Part shown: in pieces, positions 15,581 through 23,465 of the stretch
Layout: each line of letters starts with the position of its first letter
Position numbering within the stretch: position 1 is the first letter of the stretch
From: [Bacillus] selenitireducens MLS10
Lineage (GTDB): Bacteria > Bacillota > Bacilli > Bacillales > Salisediminibacteriaceae
Direction: 5' to 3'
Assembly (NCBI RefSeq): GCF_000093085.1
Contig: NC_014219.1
Location: 310,001 to 374,000 of the forward strand
DNA length: 64,000 bases
Position numbers and translations under genes: made by a program
Notes under the pieces: generated by a model
Seen by the model: the letters and a program-made list of their open reading frames with translations, nothing else
The model's database searches: none
What the model was told of the DNA's origin: nothing

Positions 15581-15822
15581 TGCATGGTTATAATACCGGG
15601 AACTTCCTGATGGGAGGAGGATGGATCTGGGGGCTGTTTCAGCTGGCCCTCGTGATCCTCATCGTCTATGTGGTCTGGCAGCTGATACAGAACAGACGGG
15701 GCTCCTCTTCCCAGGAAGATGCGAGGCAGGATGCCCTGTCGATCCTCGACAGCCGCTTCGCCTCAGGTGAAATCGATGATGACGAATATAATCGGAAAAA
15801 GCGGGCGATTTTGGATCGCTGA
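15577..15822 (+). CDS. Small SHOCT-domain membrane protein
   Basis: The 81-residue product has a Gly-rich start (GNFLMGGGWIWG), one transmembrane helix (about 17-38), and a C-terminal SHOCT domain (DALSILDSRFASGEIDDDEYNRKKRAIL). SHOCT is a short oligomerisation motif at protein ends. The gene overlaps the repeat protein (ATGA), and a terminator follows. The downstream gene is a close paralogue in design. Confidence 0.85.
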   Translation: MMHGYNTGNFLMGGGWIWGLFQLALVILIVYVVWQLIQNRRGSSSQEDARQDALSILDSRFASGEIDDDEYNRKKRAILDR

Positions 15823-15831
15823 TGGTATACT

Positions 15832-15870
15832 CGGGACAGAATCGAACGTGACGGTTTTGTCCCGTTTTTT
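15832..15870 (+). terminator. Terminator between the two SHOCT genes
   Basis: CGGGACA pairs with TGTCCCG across a 19-base loop, then six Ts. Read-through or a separate promoter must serve the second SHOCT gene and the kinase. Confidence 0.75.
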
Positions 15871-15897
15871 ATGTTTTCGACAGAAAGGTTGATGGTG

Positions 15898-16143
15898 ATG
15901 CATATGATGGGAGGCGGAGGACCGGGCGGCTTCTGGTGGATGCCGGTGATGATGGGCGTGTACGTTCTGATCCTGATCATTTTGGCCGTCGTCTTAATCC
16001 GCTCGTTTACGAAAGGTTCAGGTAAGGGAAAATCGGCGATTGATATTCTCAACGAACAGCTCGCAAGAGGCGAGATCAGTGAAGAGGATTACGACCGTCT
16101 GAAGGCCAAAATCCTCGACAGTGAAAGGCGGGATCGGCAATGA
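15898..16143 (+). CDS. Second small SHOCT-domain membrane protein
   Basis: Start chosen at 15898 because AGAAAGG lies 9 bases upstream; ATG 15892 and an upstream in-frame ATG at 15871 are alternatives. The 81-residue product begins MHMMGGGGPGGFWWMP, has one transmembrane helix (about 17-38), and ends in a SHOCT domain (AIDILNEQLARGEISEEDYDRLKAKIL). Design and length match the upstream SHOCT protein, so the two are probably duplicates. Its stop overlaps the kinase start (ATGA), suggesting that it works with the sensor. Confidence 0.83.
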   Translation: MHMMGGGGPGGFWWMPVMMGVYVLILIILAVVLIRSFTKGSGKGKSAIDILNEQLARGEISEEDYDRLKAKILDSERRDRQ

Positions 16144-17549
16144 GGCAGCTGTCCGTGAAAATCGGTCTGCTGTTTCTCGTTTTTATACTGCTTATTCAGT
16201 CGGTCCTGTTTTTCGCCCTTTATTGGACCATTGCAGGAGACCGGGTCGATGAGGTGTTTGAAGGGATGCTCGCACAGGGGCGAAGCCATGCCGAAGCGCT
16301 GTCGATGGATTTCACTGACGAGACGATGGCGCATGTCGTGATGATGGAACAGGGGAACGAGCAGGATGTGCTGATTACCGGAACAGACGGTGAGATTCTG
16401 AAACAGGGCGGGGATTTCCCAGAGGAGATCACGGTGGACGGTTGGCTCGACGGTTTGCCGGAAACGGGGCCGGACAGCGTGATGCTTGAGGAGAACTGGC
16501 AGGGGGCGACGCATGTCCTCTCTGCATCCCGGGTGACCATTGACGGTACCGTGGCGGGTTACGTGGTGATGGCGGCTCCGTCCGGCATGATCCTTGGAAC
16601 GGTCTCGCAGTTGACGAATCAGTTTGTCATCGGTGGTCTGTTGTCGGTCGTTCTGACGATGGTGACGGTGTTCTTCCTGAGCCGCGTCGTATCCCTGCCC
16701 CTGAGACAGATGACGGAAGCGACCCGTGACCTGGCTAAAGGCGAGATGCATGTCACCCTCGGGTATGACCGGAATGATGAGCTTGGTGAGCTTGAGCTCG
16801 CGATCCGTCAGCTCGCGCAGGACCTTGAGAAGGTGAAACAGGAGCGAAACGAGTTCCTCGCAGGCATTGCCCACGAGCTGAAGACCCCGCTTACATACGT
16901 CAAAGGCTATGCCGATATGGCGAAGAGGGCGGATACCGGTGAAGCGGACAGGGCGCGCTATTTGGCGATCATTGAAGAAGAGGCGGCTTCGCTCACGCGT
17001 CTCGTGGGAGATCTGTTTGATCTGGCGAAGCTTGATTCCAATTCGTTTGCCATAGAGAAAGGGACCGTTGATCTCTCTGACGTTCTCCGGGGCTTTTGCC
17101 GGGATCTTGCCCCGGTTGCCAAGGAGCGAAACAGGCTGCTTGCCGGTGACATCGAGGATCGGATCCGGGTGAAAGCCGATGAGTGCCGTCTCATTCAGGT
17201 GCTTCGGAACCTGACGGATAATGCGATCCGGTATTCGGATGAGGATTCGGCGGTAACGGTCTCTTTGACGCGTGCCGGTGATGGCCGTATCCTGTTGGCT
17301 GTTGCTGACGAAGGAGCCGGGATCGCGAAGCACCATCTGCCCTATCTGTTTGACCGGCTGTACCGGGCTGATCCGTCCCGTTCGCGGGAAACCGGCGGAA
17401 GCGGGATTGGGCTGTCGATTGTGAAGGCGATCGTCGATCAGCACGGCTGGGCGATTGAAGCGAAGAGTGAAGTCAATAAGGGGACCGTGATGACGGTGAC
17501 GATACCGAAAGGAGACGTTCTTGATGGCGACGATCCTGATTGTGGATGA
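16140..17549 (+). CDS. Sensor histidine kinase
   Basis: A 469-residue membrane kinase. Two transmembrane helices (about 9-31 and 163-185) enclose an extracellular sensing domain of about 130 residues. A HAMP linker follows, then the HisKA dimer with phospho-acceptor His245 in AHELKTP, and the ATPase domain with N box (NLTDNAIRYS), G1 (ADEGAGI), F box (LFDRLYRAD) and G2 (GGSGIGLSI). It overlaps the SHOCT gene upstream and the response regulator downstream. The acidic sensor domain has no recognisable ligand fold, so the signal is unknown. The upstream repeat protein and SHOCT proteins are natural candidates for modulators. Confidence 0.92.
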   Translation: MRQLSVKIGLLFLVFILLIQSVLFFALYWTIAGDRVDEVFEGMLAQGRSHAEALSMDFTDETMAHVVMMEQGNEQDVLITGTDGEILKQGGDFPEEITVDGWLDGLPETGPDSVMLEENWQGATHVLSASRVTIDGTVAGYVVMAAPSGMILGTVSQLTNQFVIGGLLSVVLTMVTVFFLSRVVSLPLRQMTEATRDLAKGEMHVTLGYDRNDELGELELAIRQLAQDLEKVKQERNEFLAGIAHELKTPLTYVKGYADMAKRADTGEADRARYLAIIEEEAASLTRLVGDLFDLAKLDSNSFAIEKGTVDLSDVLRGFCRDLAPVAKERNRLLAGDIEDRIRVKADECRLIQVLRNLTDNAIRYSDEDSAVTVSLTRAGDGRILLAVADEGAGIAKHHLPYLFDRLYRADPSRSRETGGSGIGLSIVKAIVDQHGWAIEAKSEVNKGTVMTVTIPKGDVLDGDDPDCG

Positions 17550-18210
17550 CGAAACCCGAATGCTCGACCTTGTGGCCCTGTATGTTGCGCCTTACGGACA
17601 CCGGGTGCTGAAAGAATCTGACGGGGAAGCGGCGGTGAACCGCGTTGCAGATGAACCGGTGGACCTCGTCATACTTGATGTGATGATGCCAAAGATGAAT
17701 GGATGGGAGGTCTGTCAGGACATCCGCTCTTTTTCGGATGTGCCGATTATTATGCTCACGGCACGTGACGGGAAAGAAGATGTCGTCAAGGGGCTCCGCT
17801 ACGGGGCTGATGATTACGTCACGAAGCCCTTTGATGAAGGGGAACTGATGGCGCGGGTGGACGCCCTTCTCCGACGAACGAAACGGCAGGATGAAGCGGC
17901 CTGTGGCGGACTCGTCTGGAACGGCCGGGAACGCGCTCTTTCATTTGAGGGGGAGGCGATCCATCTCACCCCGAAAGAGTTTGATACGATCGGCCTCTTT
18001 CTCAGGAACCCAGGCAGGGCCTTTTCACGTGAAGAGATCATTGAAACGGCCTGGGGACTTGGCTCCGGGACCGAGGGGCGCACCGTTGATACGCATATCC
18101 GGAATATGCGGGAGAAGATCAAGAAAAGCGGCTTTCCTGTGGAGGATCATTTGAAAACGGTCTGGGGCAAAGGCTATAAGTGGGAGAGTGAACGGGATGG
18201 GAGTCATTGA
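17524..18210 (+). CDS. OmpR-family response regulator
   Basis: A 228-residue regulator. The receiver domain has the acidic pair VDDE, phospho-acceptor Asp52 in VILDVMMP, the TA in MLTAR and the Lys in DYVTKPF. The DNA-binding winged helix shows LTPKEFDTIGLF, REEIIETAWG and RTVDTHIRNMREKI. The ATG at 17524 has AAAGGAG nine bases upstream and overlaps the end of the kinase gene by 26 bases, so both are made together. Kinase-first order is less common than the reverse in Bacilli. Targets are unknown; self-regulation of the cluster starting at 15074 is plausible. Confidence 0.92.
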   Translation: MATILIVDDETRMLDLVALYVAPYGHRVLKESDGEAAVNRVADEPVDLVILDVMMPKMNGWEVCQDIRSFSDVPIIMLTARDGKEDVVKGLRYGADDYVTKPFDEGELMARVDALLRRTKRQDEAACGGLVWNGRERALSFEGEAIHLTPKEFDTIGLFLRNPGRAFSREEIIETAWGLGSGTEGRTVDTHIRNMREKIKKSGFPVEDHLKTVWGKGYKWESERDGSH

Positions 18211-18260
18211 CTTCCGTCCGTTTTCTTTTTTGCATGCGGACATGGTAAATGTGTTTTTGA

Positions 18261-18291
18261 TGTAAGAAATCACAGTGCGGATCCGTCTAAT
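18261..18291 (+). promoter_or_regulatory. Candidate autoregulatory ECF promoter (TGTAAG-N17-CGTCTAAT)
   Basis: TGTAAG (18261-18266), 17 bases, CGTCTAAT (18284-18291), 29 bases before the sigma gene start. The -10 octamer and spacing match the site at 1741-1771. Confidence 0.6.
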
Positions 18292-18320
18292 GGGTGAAGG
18301 CAGTTGGGGAGGTCGTGAGT

Positions 18321-18821
18321 ATGTCAGATATTGAAACACTGTTTGAGGACCATGCGGATGATGTGTATCATTTCCTGGTCTATTATACGAGGCGTGATGA
18401 TGTGGAGGATCTCGTGCAGGAGACGTTTATCCGCGCGCTCCGTTCCATTGACGGTTTTGAGGGGCGGTCGGCCGCGAAGACATGGCTGATTACGATTGCG
18501 AGGCGTCTTACCGTGGATGGAGGGCGGAAGAAGCGGGATGTGCCGGTTGGTGATGAACACCTTGAATACCGGCAGAACGAAACCGGAACAGATGCGTCAG
18601 AAGCGGTGATTCGTCAGGAAACGGCGGATGAACTGCTTGATCAGATTCACCGGCTTCCGGACAGGCAGCGGGATGTGATGCTGTTGAGAGGGATCAGTGA
18701 GCTCGATGCCACAGAAACCGCAGCGGTGCTTAACATGAGCCGGACGGGCGTGTATGTGACGTATCACCGTGCCCTGCGTACATTAAGGAGCCGAATGGAC
18801 CGAGGAGGCGATAGGCTGTGA
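18321..18821 (+). CDS. ECF sigma factor
   Basis: A 166-residue extracytoplasmic-function sigma factor. Region 2 is ETLFEDHADDVYHFLVYYTR with the core-binding and -10 recognition stretch VQETFIRALRSIDGFEGRS and AKTWLITIARRLTVDG. Region 4 is LPDRQRDVMLLRGISELDATETAAVLNMSRTGVYVTYHRA, a helix-turn-helix for the -35. The ATG at 18321 has GGGGAGGT about 8 bases upstream. It overlaps the downstream anti-sigma gene by four bases. The promoter at 18261 points to autoregulation. Confidence 0.9.
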   Translation: MSDIETLFEDHADDVYHFLVYYTRRDDVEDLVQETFIRALRSIDGFEGRSAAKTWLITIARRLTVDGGRKKRDVPVGDEHLEYRQNETGTDASEAVIRQETADELLDQIHRLPDRQRDVMLLRGISELDATETAAVLNMSRTGVYVTYHRALRTLRSRMDRGGDRL

Positions 18822-19744
18822 AACGGGACCCAGTGATCGAAGAGCTGAAGAATAAACCGAAAAGACGGCTGTCAGGCGTGAGCCGACGCGGGATTCTTCA
18901 TGAACTGAAGCAGGAAGAAGCGCGACTCGACGCTAAGAGCACACGTCGGAAAGGGAGATGGCTGCCCCCCGGGAAAGGGATGACCTATGCGGCGACGGTG
19001 CTGTTGTTCCCTGTCATTGCTGTCGTGATGTGGCTGCTTCTTGAAGGAAGCTCTGACATGGAGGAAACGATGTTTTTCCAGGGTGAACAGGTCAACATCA
19101 CGGCGCCCAAAGAGCCGGATGAGACGGCACTCGTCTTCCATTTTGAGCAGCACGAGGCAGGGGACGTGATTCTTGACGGGAGTCCGGATCCTGACGTTGC
19201 CAGGCGGATTGCAGCCAATCATGAGATCGACGGAATTGAACGGTTTGGGCGGATTGAAGGCGCTAAGTATGACTTTTACGGCTATTACTATGTGGATGAC
19301 CACCGCCGGCTGCATCTTGCCGGTGCGGTGACCATTGACTCCGGAGCGGAGGATGAACAGTATTTGCTGGAGGTGTTCTCGATACAGATTGATGAATCGA
19401 CGCTCCGGGCCTTTCATGACGGGGAAGAGAACATGATGACGATGCTGAATGATGCGAGGCACGGGCAAAGTGAACAGTATTATCTGTTTGGCCTCGGGTT
19501 CAGTCCGGAAGCAAACGTGGCGGATGTGACCGTGGAAGGGTTCGACGAGCTCGAAACGCTCATCGCAGACGGGCAGCTGATCATGTTCGGGTTCGGCGAT
19601 ACCCTGGAGCGGCACCTGGATGTGGTCGTGGACGGTGCAGGTCTTGATATGTTTATCGACCGGCTGGAAACAGAGCTTTGCCTCGAAGACGGGAGCTGTT
19701 ATGAGCGGCCGTTTCTCCGGCACCCGCTCCTGCCGGATTATTAA
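18818..19744 (+). CDS. Probable membrane anti-sigma factor
   Basis: The 308-residue protein starts at a GTG overlapping the sigma gene. A cytoplasmic basic region of about 45 residues, which would hold the sigma partner, precedes a single transmembrane helix (about residues 48-69). A large acidic extracytoplasmic domain follows. The N-terminal part contains RRGILHELKQEEARL, helical and of the size of an anti-sigma domain, but the ZAS zinc motif (HxxxCxxC) is absent. The outer domain ends with two Cys in ELCLEDGSCYERP that could form a disulphide. The role is inferred from position and topology. The gene ends at a strong terminator. Confidence 0.75.
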   Translation: MKRDPVIEELKNKPKRRLSGVSRRGILHELKQEEARLDAKSTRRKGRWLPPGKGMTYAATVLLFPVIAVVMWLLLEGSSDMEETMFFQGEQVNITAPKEPDETALVFHFEQHEAGDVILDGSPDPDVARRIAANHEIDGIERFGRIEGAKYDFYGYYYVDDHRRLHLAGAVTIDSGAEDEQYLLEVFSIQIDESTLRAFHDGEENMMTMLNDARHGQSEQYYLFGLGFSPEANVADVTVEGFDELETLIADGQLIMFGFGDTLERHLDVVVDGAGLDMFIDRLETELCLEDGSCYERPFLRHPLLPDY

Positions 19745-19761
19745 TACGATCAAAAAAAGTA

Positions 19762-19803
19762 ACGGCAGCCCGGGAGGCTAACTCATCCCGGGCTGCCGTT
19801 TTT
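19762..19803 (+). terminator. Terminator after the sigma/anti-sigma operon
   Basis: ACGGCAGCCCGGG pairs with CCCGGGCTGCCGT, followed by five Ts. Confidence 0.85.
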
Positions 19804-19913
19804 CGTCTGACTGGCTGATCTGGGACTTCTTTATGAGAACTTCGCCTCAAAAGTTGAACGAAATTCACAAAAACTACCGTCGCAATAAAGAAAAAACACG
19901 CCAAAAACACGGA

Positions 19914-19941
19914 TATAAAGCGCTTTACGAAAACGATTTAG
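19914..19941 (+). promoter_or_regulatory. cre-like site and LacI-type operator upstream of the lacI gene
   Basis: ATAAAGCGCTTTAC (19914-19927) resembles a CcpA cre site. It abuts CGAAAACGATTTAG (19928-19941), one mismatch from the sequence repeated twice before the transporter gene at 21955. This suggests catabolite control and autoregulation of the repressor. No further genes lie in 19804-20091. Confidence 0.5.
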
Positions 19942-20091
19942 GGTGAAATAAACACGGTGAGAATTCCTTTGTAAAAGGCTTTTCCTTGTGATAAGCTGTT
20001 TATAACGAAAGTTTTCGGAATGAATGCAGGGCGGTTCTTCTGAAACTGTTTCGTATGACGAGAGAGTGAACCGTGAGGAGCGTACGTAATC

Positions 20092-21120
20092 ATGAAAATG
20101 ACCATTAAAGAAATAGCCAAGCTTGCGGGGGTTTCCCAGGCAACGGTATCGAAAATTATTAATAATTACGATGATGTGGGCCAAAAAACCAAAGAGCGTG
20201 TACTGGCCATTATGGACGAATACGGCTACAGACCTTCGTATGCAGCCCAGTCACTCGTAAAAAAGGTGACGAAAGTGGTCGGGGTGATTTATGCCGGTCA
20301 CATCAATGCCAACTTCAATCATCCGTTCTTTGTTGAAGTGGTGGACATGTTTAAGAAAACCCTCGGAGGAGAAGGCTATGACCTGTTGTTTTTCTCTAAC
20401 GAAAAGTTTCATAAAGCCGACGAAAATTACCTGCAGCGCTGCCAGCACTACAATGTGGACGGCTGTATCATTATCGGAGGAGAACAGGTCGAGCCGTCGA
20501 TTTATGAACTGGATCAGAGCACGATTCCGTGTATCGGTGTCGACATTGAACTGACGGGTCCTCATTCAGGATACATCATGACGGACAATATCCAGGTGTC
20601 CTCGATGGCGGTCGAACACTTCTATCTGACGGGGCGGCGTGAAGTTGCTTTTATCGGAGGGGAAAAAGAATCCTTTGTATCAAGGCAGCGTGAGGCTGGC
20701 TTCAGGGAACGGATTAAGGCTTACGGGCTTCAGGCTCCTGAAGAGTGGTTCGTGTATGGGGACTTCTTCGAAGAGAGCGGTTATGCCTGCATGAAGGAGC
20801 TGTTGCGTTCCGAGCGCACACCGCAGGCGATCTTCGCCATTTCGGATTTGATGGCCTTCGGTGCCATGAAAGCGATCAAGGATCAGGGGCTCGATATTCA
20901 TGATTTCGCGATTATCGGCTGTGATGACATCACCGCTGCGAAGCATGTTGAACCGCCGCTTACGACGATTAAACAGGATAAGCAGAAAATCGGGCGGATG
21001 GCGGCCTTTATATTGAAGGACCTCATTACCGGTCACATTGAACAGACTTCCCTGAAGGTCGATCCGGAACTGGTGGTCAGGGAGTCCTGCGGGTCGAAAA
21101 AGCCCGGTGTGATGAGATGA
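20092..21120 (+). CDS. LacI-family transcriptional repressor
   Basis: The 342-residue protein has the N-terminal LacI helix-turn-helix (TIKEIAKLAGVSQATVSKIIN) and hinge (YGYRPSYAAQSLVKK), then a periplasmic-binding-protein-like sensor domain (VVGVIYAG, IIGCDDITAAKHVEPPLTTI). The effector should be a sugar linked to the transporter and phosphorylase downstream. Three copies of CGAAA[AC]CGATTTAG (19928, 21793, 21876), near-palindromic around a central CG as LacI-family operators are, are its likely sites. It overlaps the YesL-like gene by four bases. GAGGAG lies 11 bases before the ATG. Confidence 0.9.
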   Translation: MKMTIKEIAKLAGVSQATVSKIINNYDDVGQKTKERVLAIMDEYGYRPSYAAQSLVKKVTKVVGVIYAGHINANFNHPFFVEVVDMFKKTLGGEGYDLLFFSNEKFHKADENYLQRCQHYNVDGCIIIGGEQVEPSIYELDQSTIPCIGVDIELTGPHSGYIMTDNIQVSSMAVEHFYLTGRREVAFIGGEKESFVSRQREAGFRERIKAYGLQAPEEWFVYGDFFEESGYACMKELLRSERTPQAIFAISDLMAFGAMKAIKDQGLDIHDFAIIGCDDITAAKHVEPPLTTIKQDKQKIGRMAAFILKDLITGHIEQTSLKVDPELVVRESCGSKKPGVMR

Positions 21121-21737
21121 ACAAAATCCAGCAGCTCAGTGAAGGGATCTTTCGCTACGCCTTGTTAAACCTGATGTGGGTCGGGTATTCTCTTCTCGGT
21201 TTCATCGTGTTCGGGATTTTGCCGGCTACCATTGCCCTTTTTAAGGTGCATTTCCACCAGCACCGGAATCGCCTTGAGCCTGAAAGGGAATCGGATGTCC
21301 GGGTGTTTCATGAGGCATATAAATCATCTTTTATCAGAGGCAATCTCTTAATGCTGATACTCACGGCCGCAGGAGTCTTCCTCTACGCGGATCTGTACAT
21401 TGTTCTGAGGATGGATCATGCGCTCATGCCAATCCTGCTCGGCCTGATTGTGGCACTGACAGTATTGTATCTGCTGTTTCTGTTTTTCGTGCCGGCGTCG
21501 TTTGCTTACGAAAACCGGCCGTTTTTTGAAACGATCCGTGCGGGGTTCTATATGGCTGTTCTTTCACCGATCTACTCCATTTCGCTGGTGATCGCCTTCG
21601 GAATTATCATTTATGCAGGTCAAATTGTCCCTGCAATCCACTTATTTTTCACGGCCAGTGTCATGACATACCTTGTCACAGCAGTGTTTCTGCTGAAGGC
21701 GGACAGGCTCAGACGCATGGCTGGAAAAAATAATTAA
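21117..21737 (+). CDS. YesL-family (DUF624) membrane protein
   Basis: A 206-residue integral membrane protein with about five helices. Its start (IFRYALLNLMWVGYSLLGFIVFGILPATIALF) is the YesL/DUF624 hallmark. Such genes nearly always sit beside carbohydrate ABC transporters in Bacilli, but their biochemical role is not established. It is translationally coupled to the repressor gene. A second family member is in the arabinose cluster at 41055. Confidence 0.85.
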   Translation: MNKIQQLSEGIFRYALLNLMWVGYSLLGFIVFGILPATIALFKVHFHQHRNRLEPERESDVRVFHEAYKSSFIRGNLLMLILTAAGVFLYADLYIVLRMDHALMPILLGLIVALTVLYLLFLFFVPASFAYENRPFFETIRAGFYMAVLSPIYSISLVIAFGIIIYAGQIVPAIHLFFTASVMTYLVTAVFLLKADRLRRMAGKNN

Positions 21738-21756
21738 TAATTTTTTGAAGAAAGCG

Positions 21757-21785
21757 TTGACATTCATGGGAGATCGTTTTACAAT
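21757..21785 (+). promoter_or_regulatory. Strong sigma-A promoter of the transporter operon
   Basis: TTGACA (21757-21762), 17 bases, TACAAT (21780-21785). An operator copy begins 7 bases downstream, over the probable transcription start. Confidence 0.75.
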
Positions 21786-21792
21786 TGCCTTA

Positions 21793-21806
21793 CGAAACCG
21801 ATTTAG
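21793..21806 (+). promoter_or_regulatory. LacI-type operator copy 1
   Basis: CGAAACCGATTTAG, core AAACCGATTT, over the probable start of transcription of the transporter operon. The second copy begins 83 bases downstream, about eight helical turns. Confidence 0.6.
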
Positions 21807-21875
21807 AAAAACGGACGAAAGTAAAGACATACAAGCAGATTCGTCGAAGCCGGATTCTTTTTTTTACGGCAGACA

Positions 21876-21900
21876 CGAAACCGATTTAGTAAACGTTTCG
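21876..21900 (+). promoter_or_regulatory. LacI-type operator copy 2, with an adjoining AAACGTTT palindrome
   Basis: CGAAACCGATTTAG (21876-21889) is identical to copy 1 and is followed by TAAACGTTTCG, itself palindromic. DNA looping between the two copies is possible. Confidence 0.55.
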
Positions 21901-21954
21901 TTCTTTAATCTTCATCGGTGTCGGCAAACTACTTTCAACACAGGGGGATGAACA

Positions 21955-23301
21955 ATGAAAAAGTATTTGTATTTAACAAGCATCATCGGGATGTCAGCTA
22001 TGCTCGCAGCGTGCGGCGGCAATGACGAAGGAAATAACGGCAATGCAGATCCGGATCCGGACAATGCAAACAGCCCAAGCGCAGACAACGAGAATGATGA
22101 CACGGAAGTTTCTGATGTCGGCTCAGACGATGCAGACGTGGAACTGAGTGTCTGGCTCTTCGGTGCTACTGGCTACCCGGAATTGGCTGAAGAATACGCG
22201 GAAGAAAATCCGAATGTCAGCATCAGTTTCCAGGAAATCGAAATGGGTGACCACCACAACAACCTGTTCACTGCACTTTCAGCAGGAAGCGGCGCACCTG
22301 ACCTTGCATTGATCGAAGTATCTGAAATGGATGGCTACAAATCCGCTGAAGATCGTTTCGTCAACCTGTTTGACATGGGTGCGGGAGACCTTGAAGATGA
22401 CTATCTTGACTGGGCATGGGAAAATGCACAGAACGTCGATGGAGACTTCCTCTTCGGTCTTCCGACTGACGTAGGCCCAACGGCTATGTTCTACCGTGCT
22501 GACGTATTCGAAGAAGCTGGCCTTCCATCTGATCCGGAAGAATTAGAAGCAATGCTTCAGACGTGGGAAGATTACGAAGAAGCAGCTGCAACAATCATGG
22601 AAGAAACAGGTAAGCCGATTTCCGGAAACCCGGAAACGTTATACAACGCACTTCGTGACCAGGCTCCACAGTCTTACTTCAATGAAGACAATGAGCTGAT
22701 CCTTGAAACAACAGACTACGTTCGTAACGCATTCATGCGTACGTCCGACATGATCAACAATGACTTCGTTGAAAATCTCGGCATGTGGACACCTGAATGG
22801 GGATCCGGCATGGCTGACGGCAGCTTTGCTGCAATGATGGCACCGGCTTGGATGCAGGGTGTTATTCAGGATAACGCGCCTGACGCAACGGAGTGGAGAA
22901 TTATCCAGGTTCCTGAAGGTGGCGGAAACTGGGGCGGTTCTTATATGACTATGCCTGACCAGACAGAGCACCCTGAAGAAGCATATGCATTCATGGAGTG
23001 GCTCCTTGCTCCAGAACAACAGTTAAAGGCGTTTGAAAACATGGGTCTCTTCCCATCTGCACCTTCTGTGTATGAAATGGATGAATTCCAAAACTTCACA
23101 AGTGACTACTTCGGTGGCCAGGCAACGGCTCAGGTCTTTGCACAGTCTGCACTTGACGGTGAGCACGTTTACCAGGGACCAAGCTATGGTGATGTGAACA
23201 GTGAAATCCTGTCCGGTTTGGATAACGTTTATGACGGTATCGACCCAGAAGAAGAGTGGGAAGATGTTCTTAACCGTGTGAATCAGCGTATTAACCGATA
23301 A
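21955..23301 (+). CDS. Sugar ABC transporter solute-binding lipoprotein
   Basis: A 448-residue family 1 extracellular solute-binding protein. The lipobox LAAC gives a lipidated Cys at about residue 17, followed by an Asn/Asp-rich linker to about residue 60. The mature domain shows LSVWLFGATGYPEL, FTALSAGSGAPDLALIEVSEM and the hinge region LFGLPTDVGPTAMFYRADVFEEAGLP. These are typical of oligosaccharide binders. With the two permeases and GH94 enzyme downstream it would deliver an oligosaccharide, probably a beta-1,2-gluco-oligosaccharide. The ATPase is not in the operon; a shared MsmX-type ATPase elsewhere is the usual solution in Bacilli. Confidence 0.9.
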   Translation: MKKYLYLTSIIGMSAMLAACGGNDEGNNGNADPDPDNANSPSADNENDDTEVSDVGSDDADVELSVWLFGATGYPELAEEYAEENPNVSISFQEIEMGDHHNNLFTALSAGSGAPDLALIEVSEMDGYKSAEDRFVNLFDMGAGDLEDDYLDWAWENAQNVDGDFLFGLPTDVGPTAMFYRADVFEEAGLPSDPEELEAMLQTWEDYEEAAATIMEETGKPISGNPETLYNALRDQAPQSYFNEDNELILETTDYVRNAFMRTSDMINNDFVENLGMWTPEWGSGMADGSFAAMMAPAWMQGVIQDNAPDATEWRIIQVPEGGGNWGGSYMTMPDQTEHPEEAYAFMEWLLAPEQQLKAFENMGLFPSAPSVYEMDEFQNFTSDYFGGQATAQVFAQSALDGEHVYQGPSYGDVNSEILSGLDNVYDGIDPEEEWEDVLNRVNQRINR

Positions 23302-23312
23302 AAGGTGATTGT

Positions 23313-23428
23313 CAGCGGGTATGATGAATCATCGTACCCGCTGCAATTCTTTTCTGACCGGGTTATTGGTTTTGAAAGGTACGCGAACCTGGATCAAGTG
23401 AACATATACGCTGTTTTTCAAAACCAAT
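23313..23428 (+). repeat. Two stem-loops between binding-protein and permease genes
   Basis: CAGCGGGTA (23313-23321) pairs with TACCCGCTG (23335-23343) just after the stop. A second inverted repeat, ATTGGTTTTGAAA (23365-23377) and TTTCAAAACCAAT (23416-23428), follows. Such hairpins commonly stabilise the binding-protein mRNA or reduce read-through, so binding protein is made in excess of permease. Confidence 0.6.
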
Positions 23429-23465
23429 ACCTATTCAGCATTACACACAAAAGAGGAGGATTCTT

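Noticed and set aside
16089-17444. Long minus-strand frame (451 codons) across the kinase gene
   Set aside because: Antisense of a well-supported histidine kinase; Arg/His-rich product without domains.
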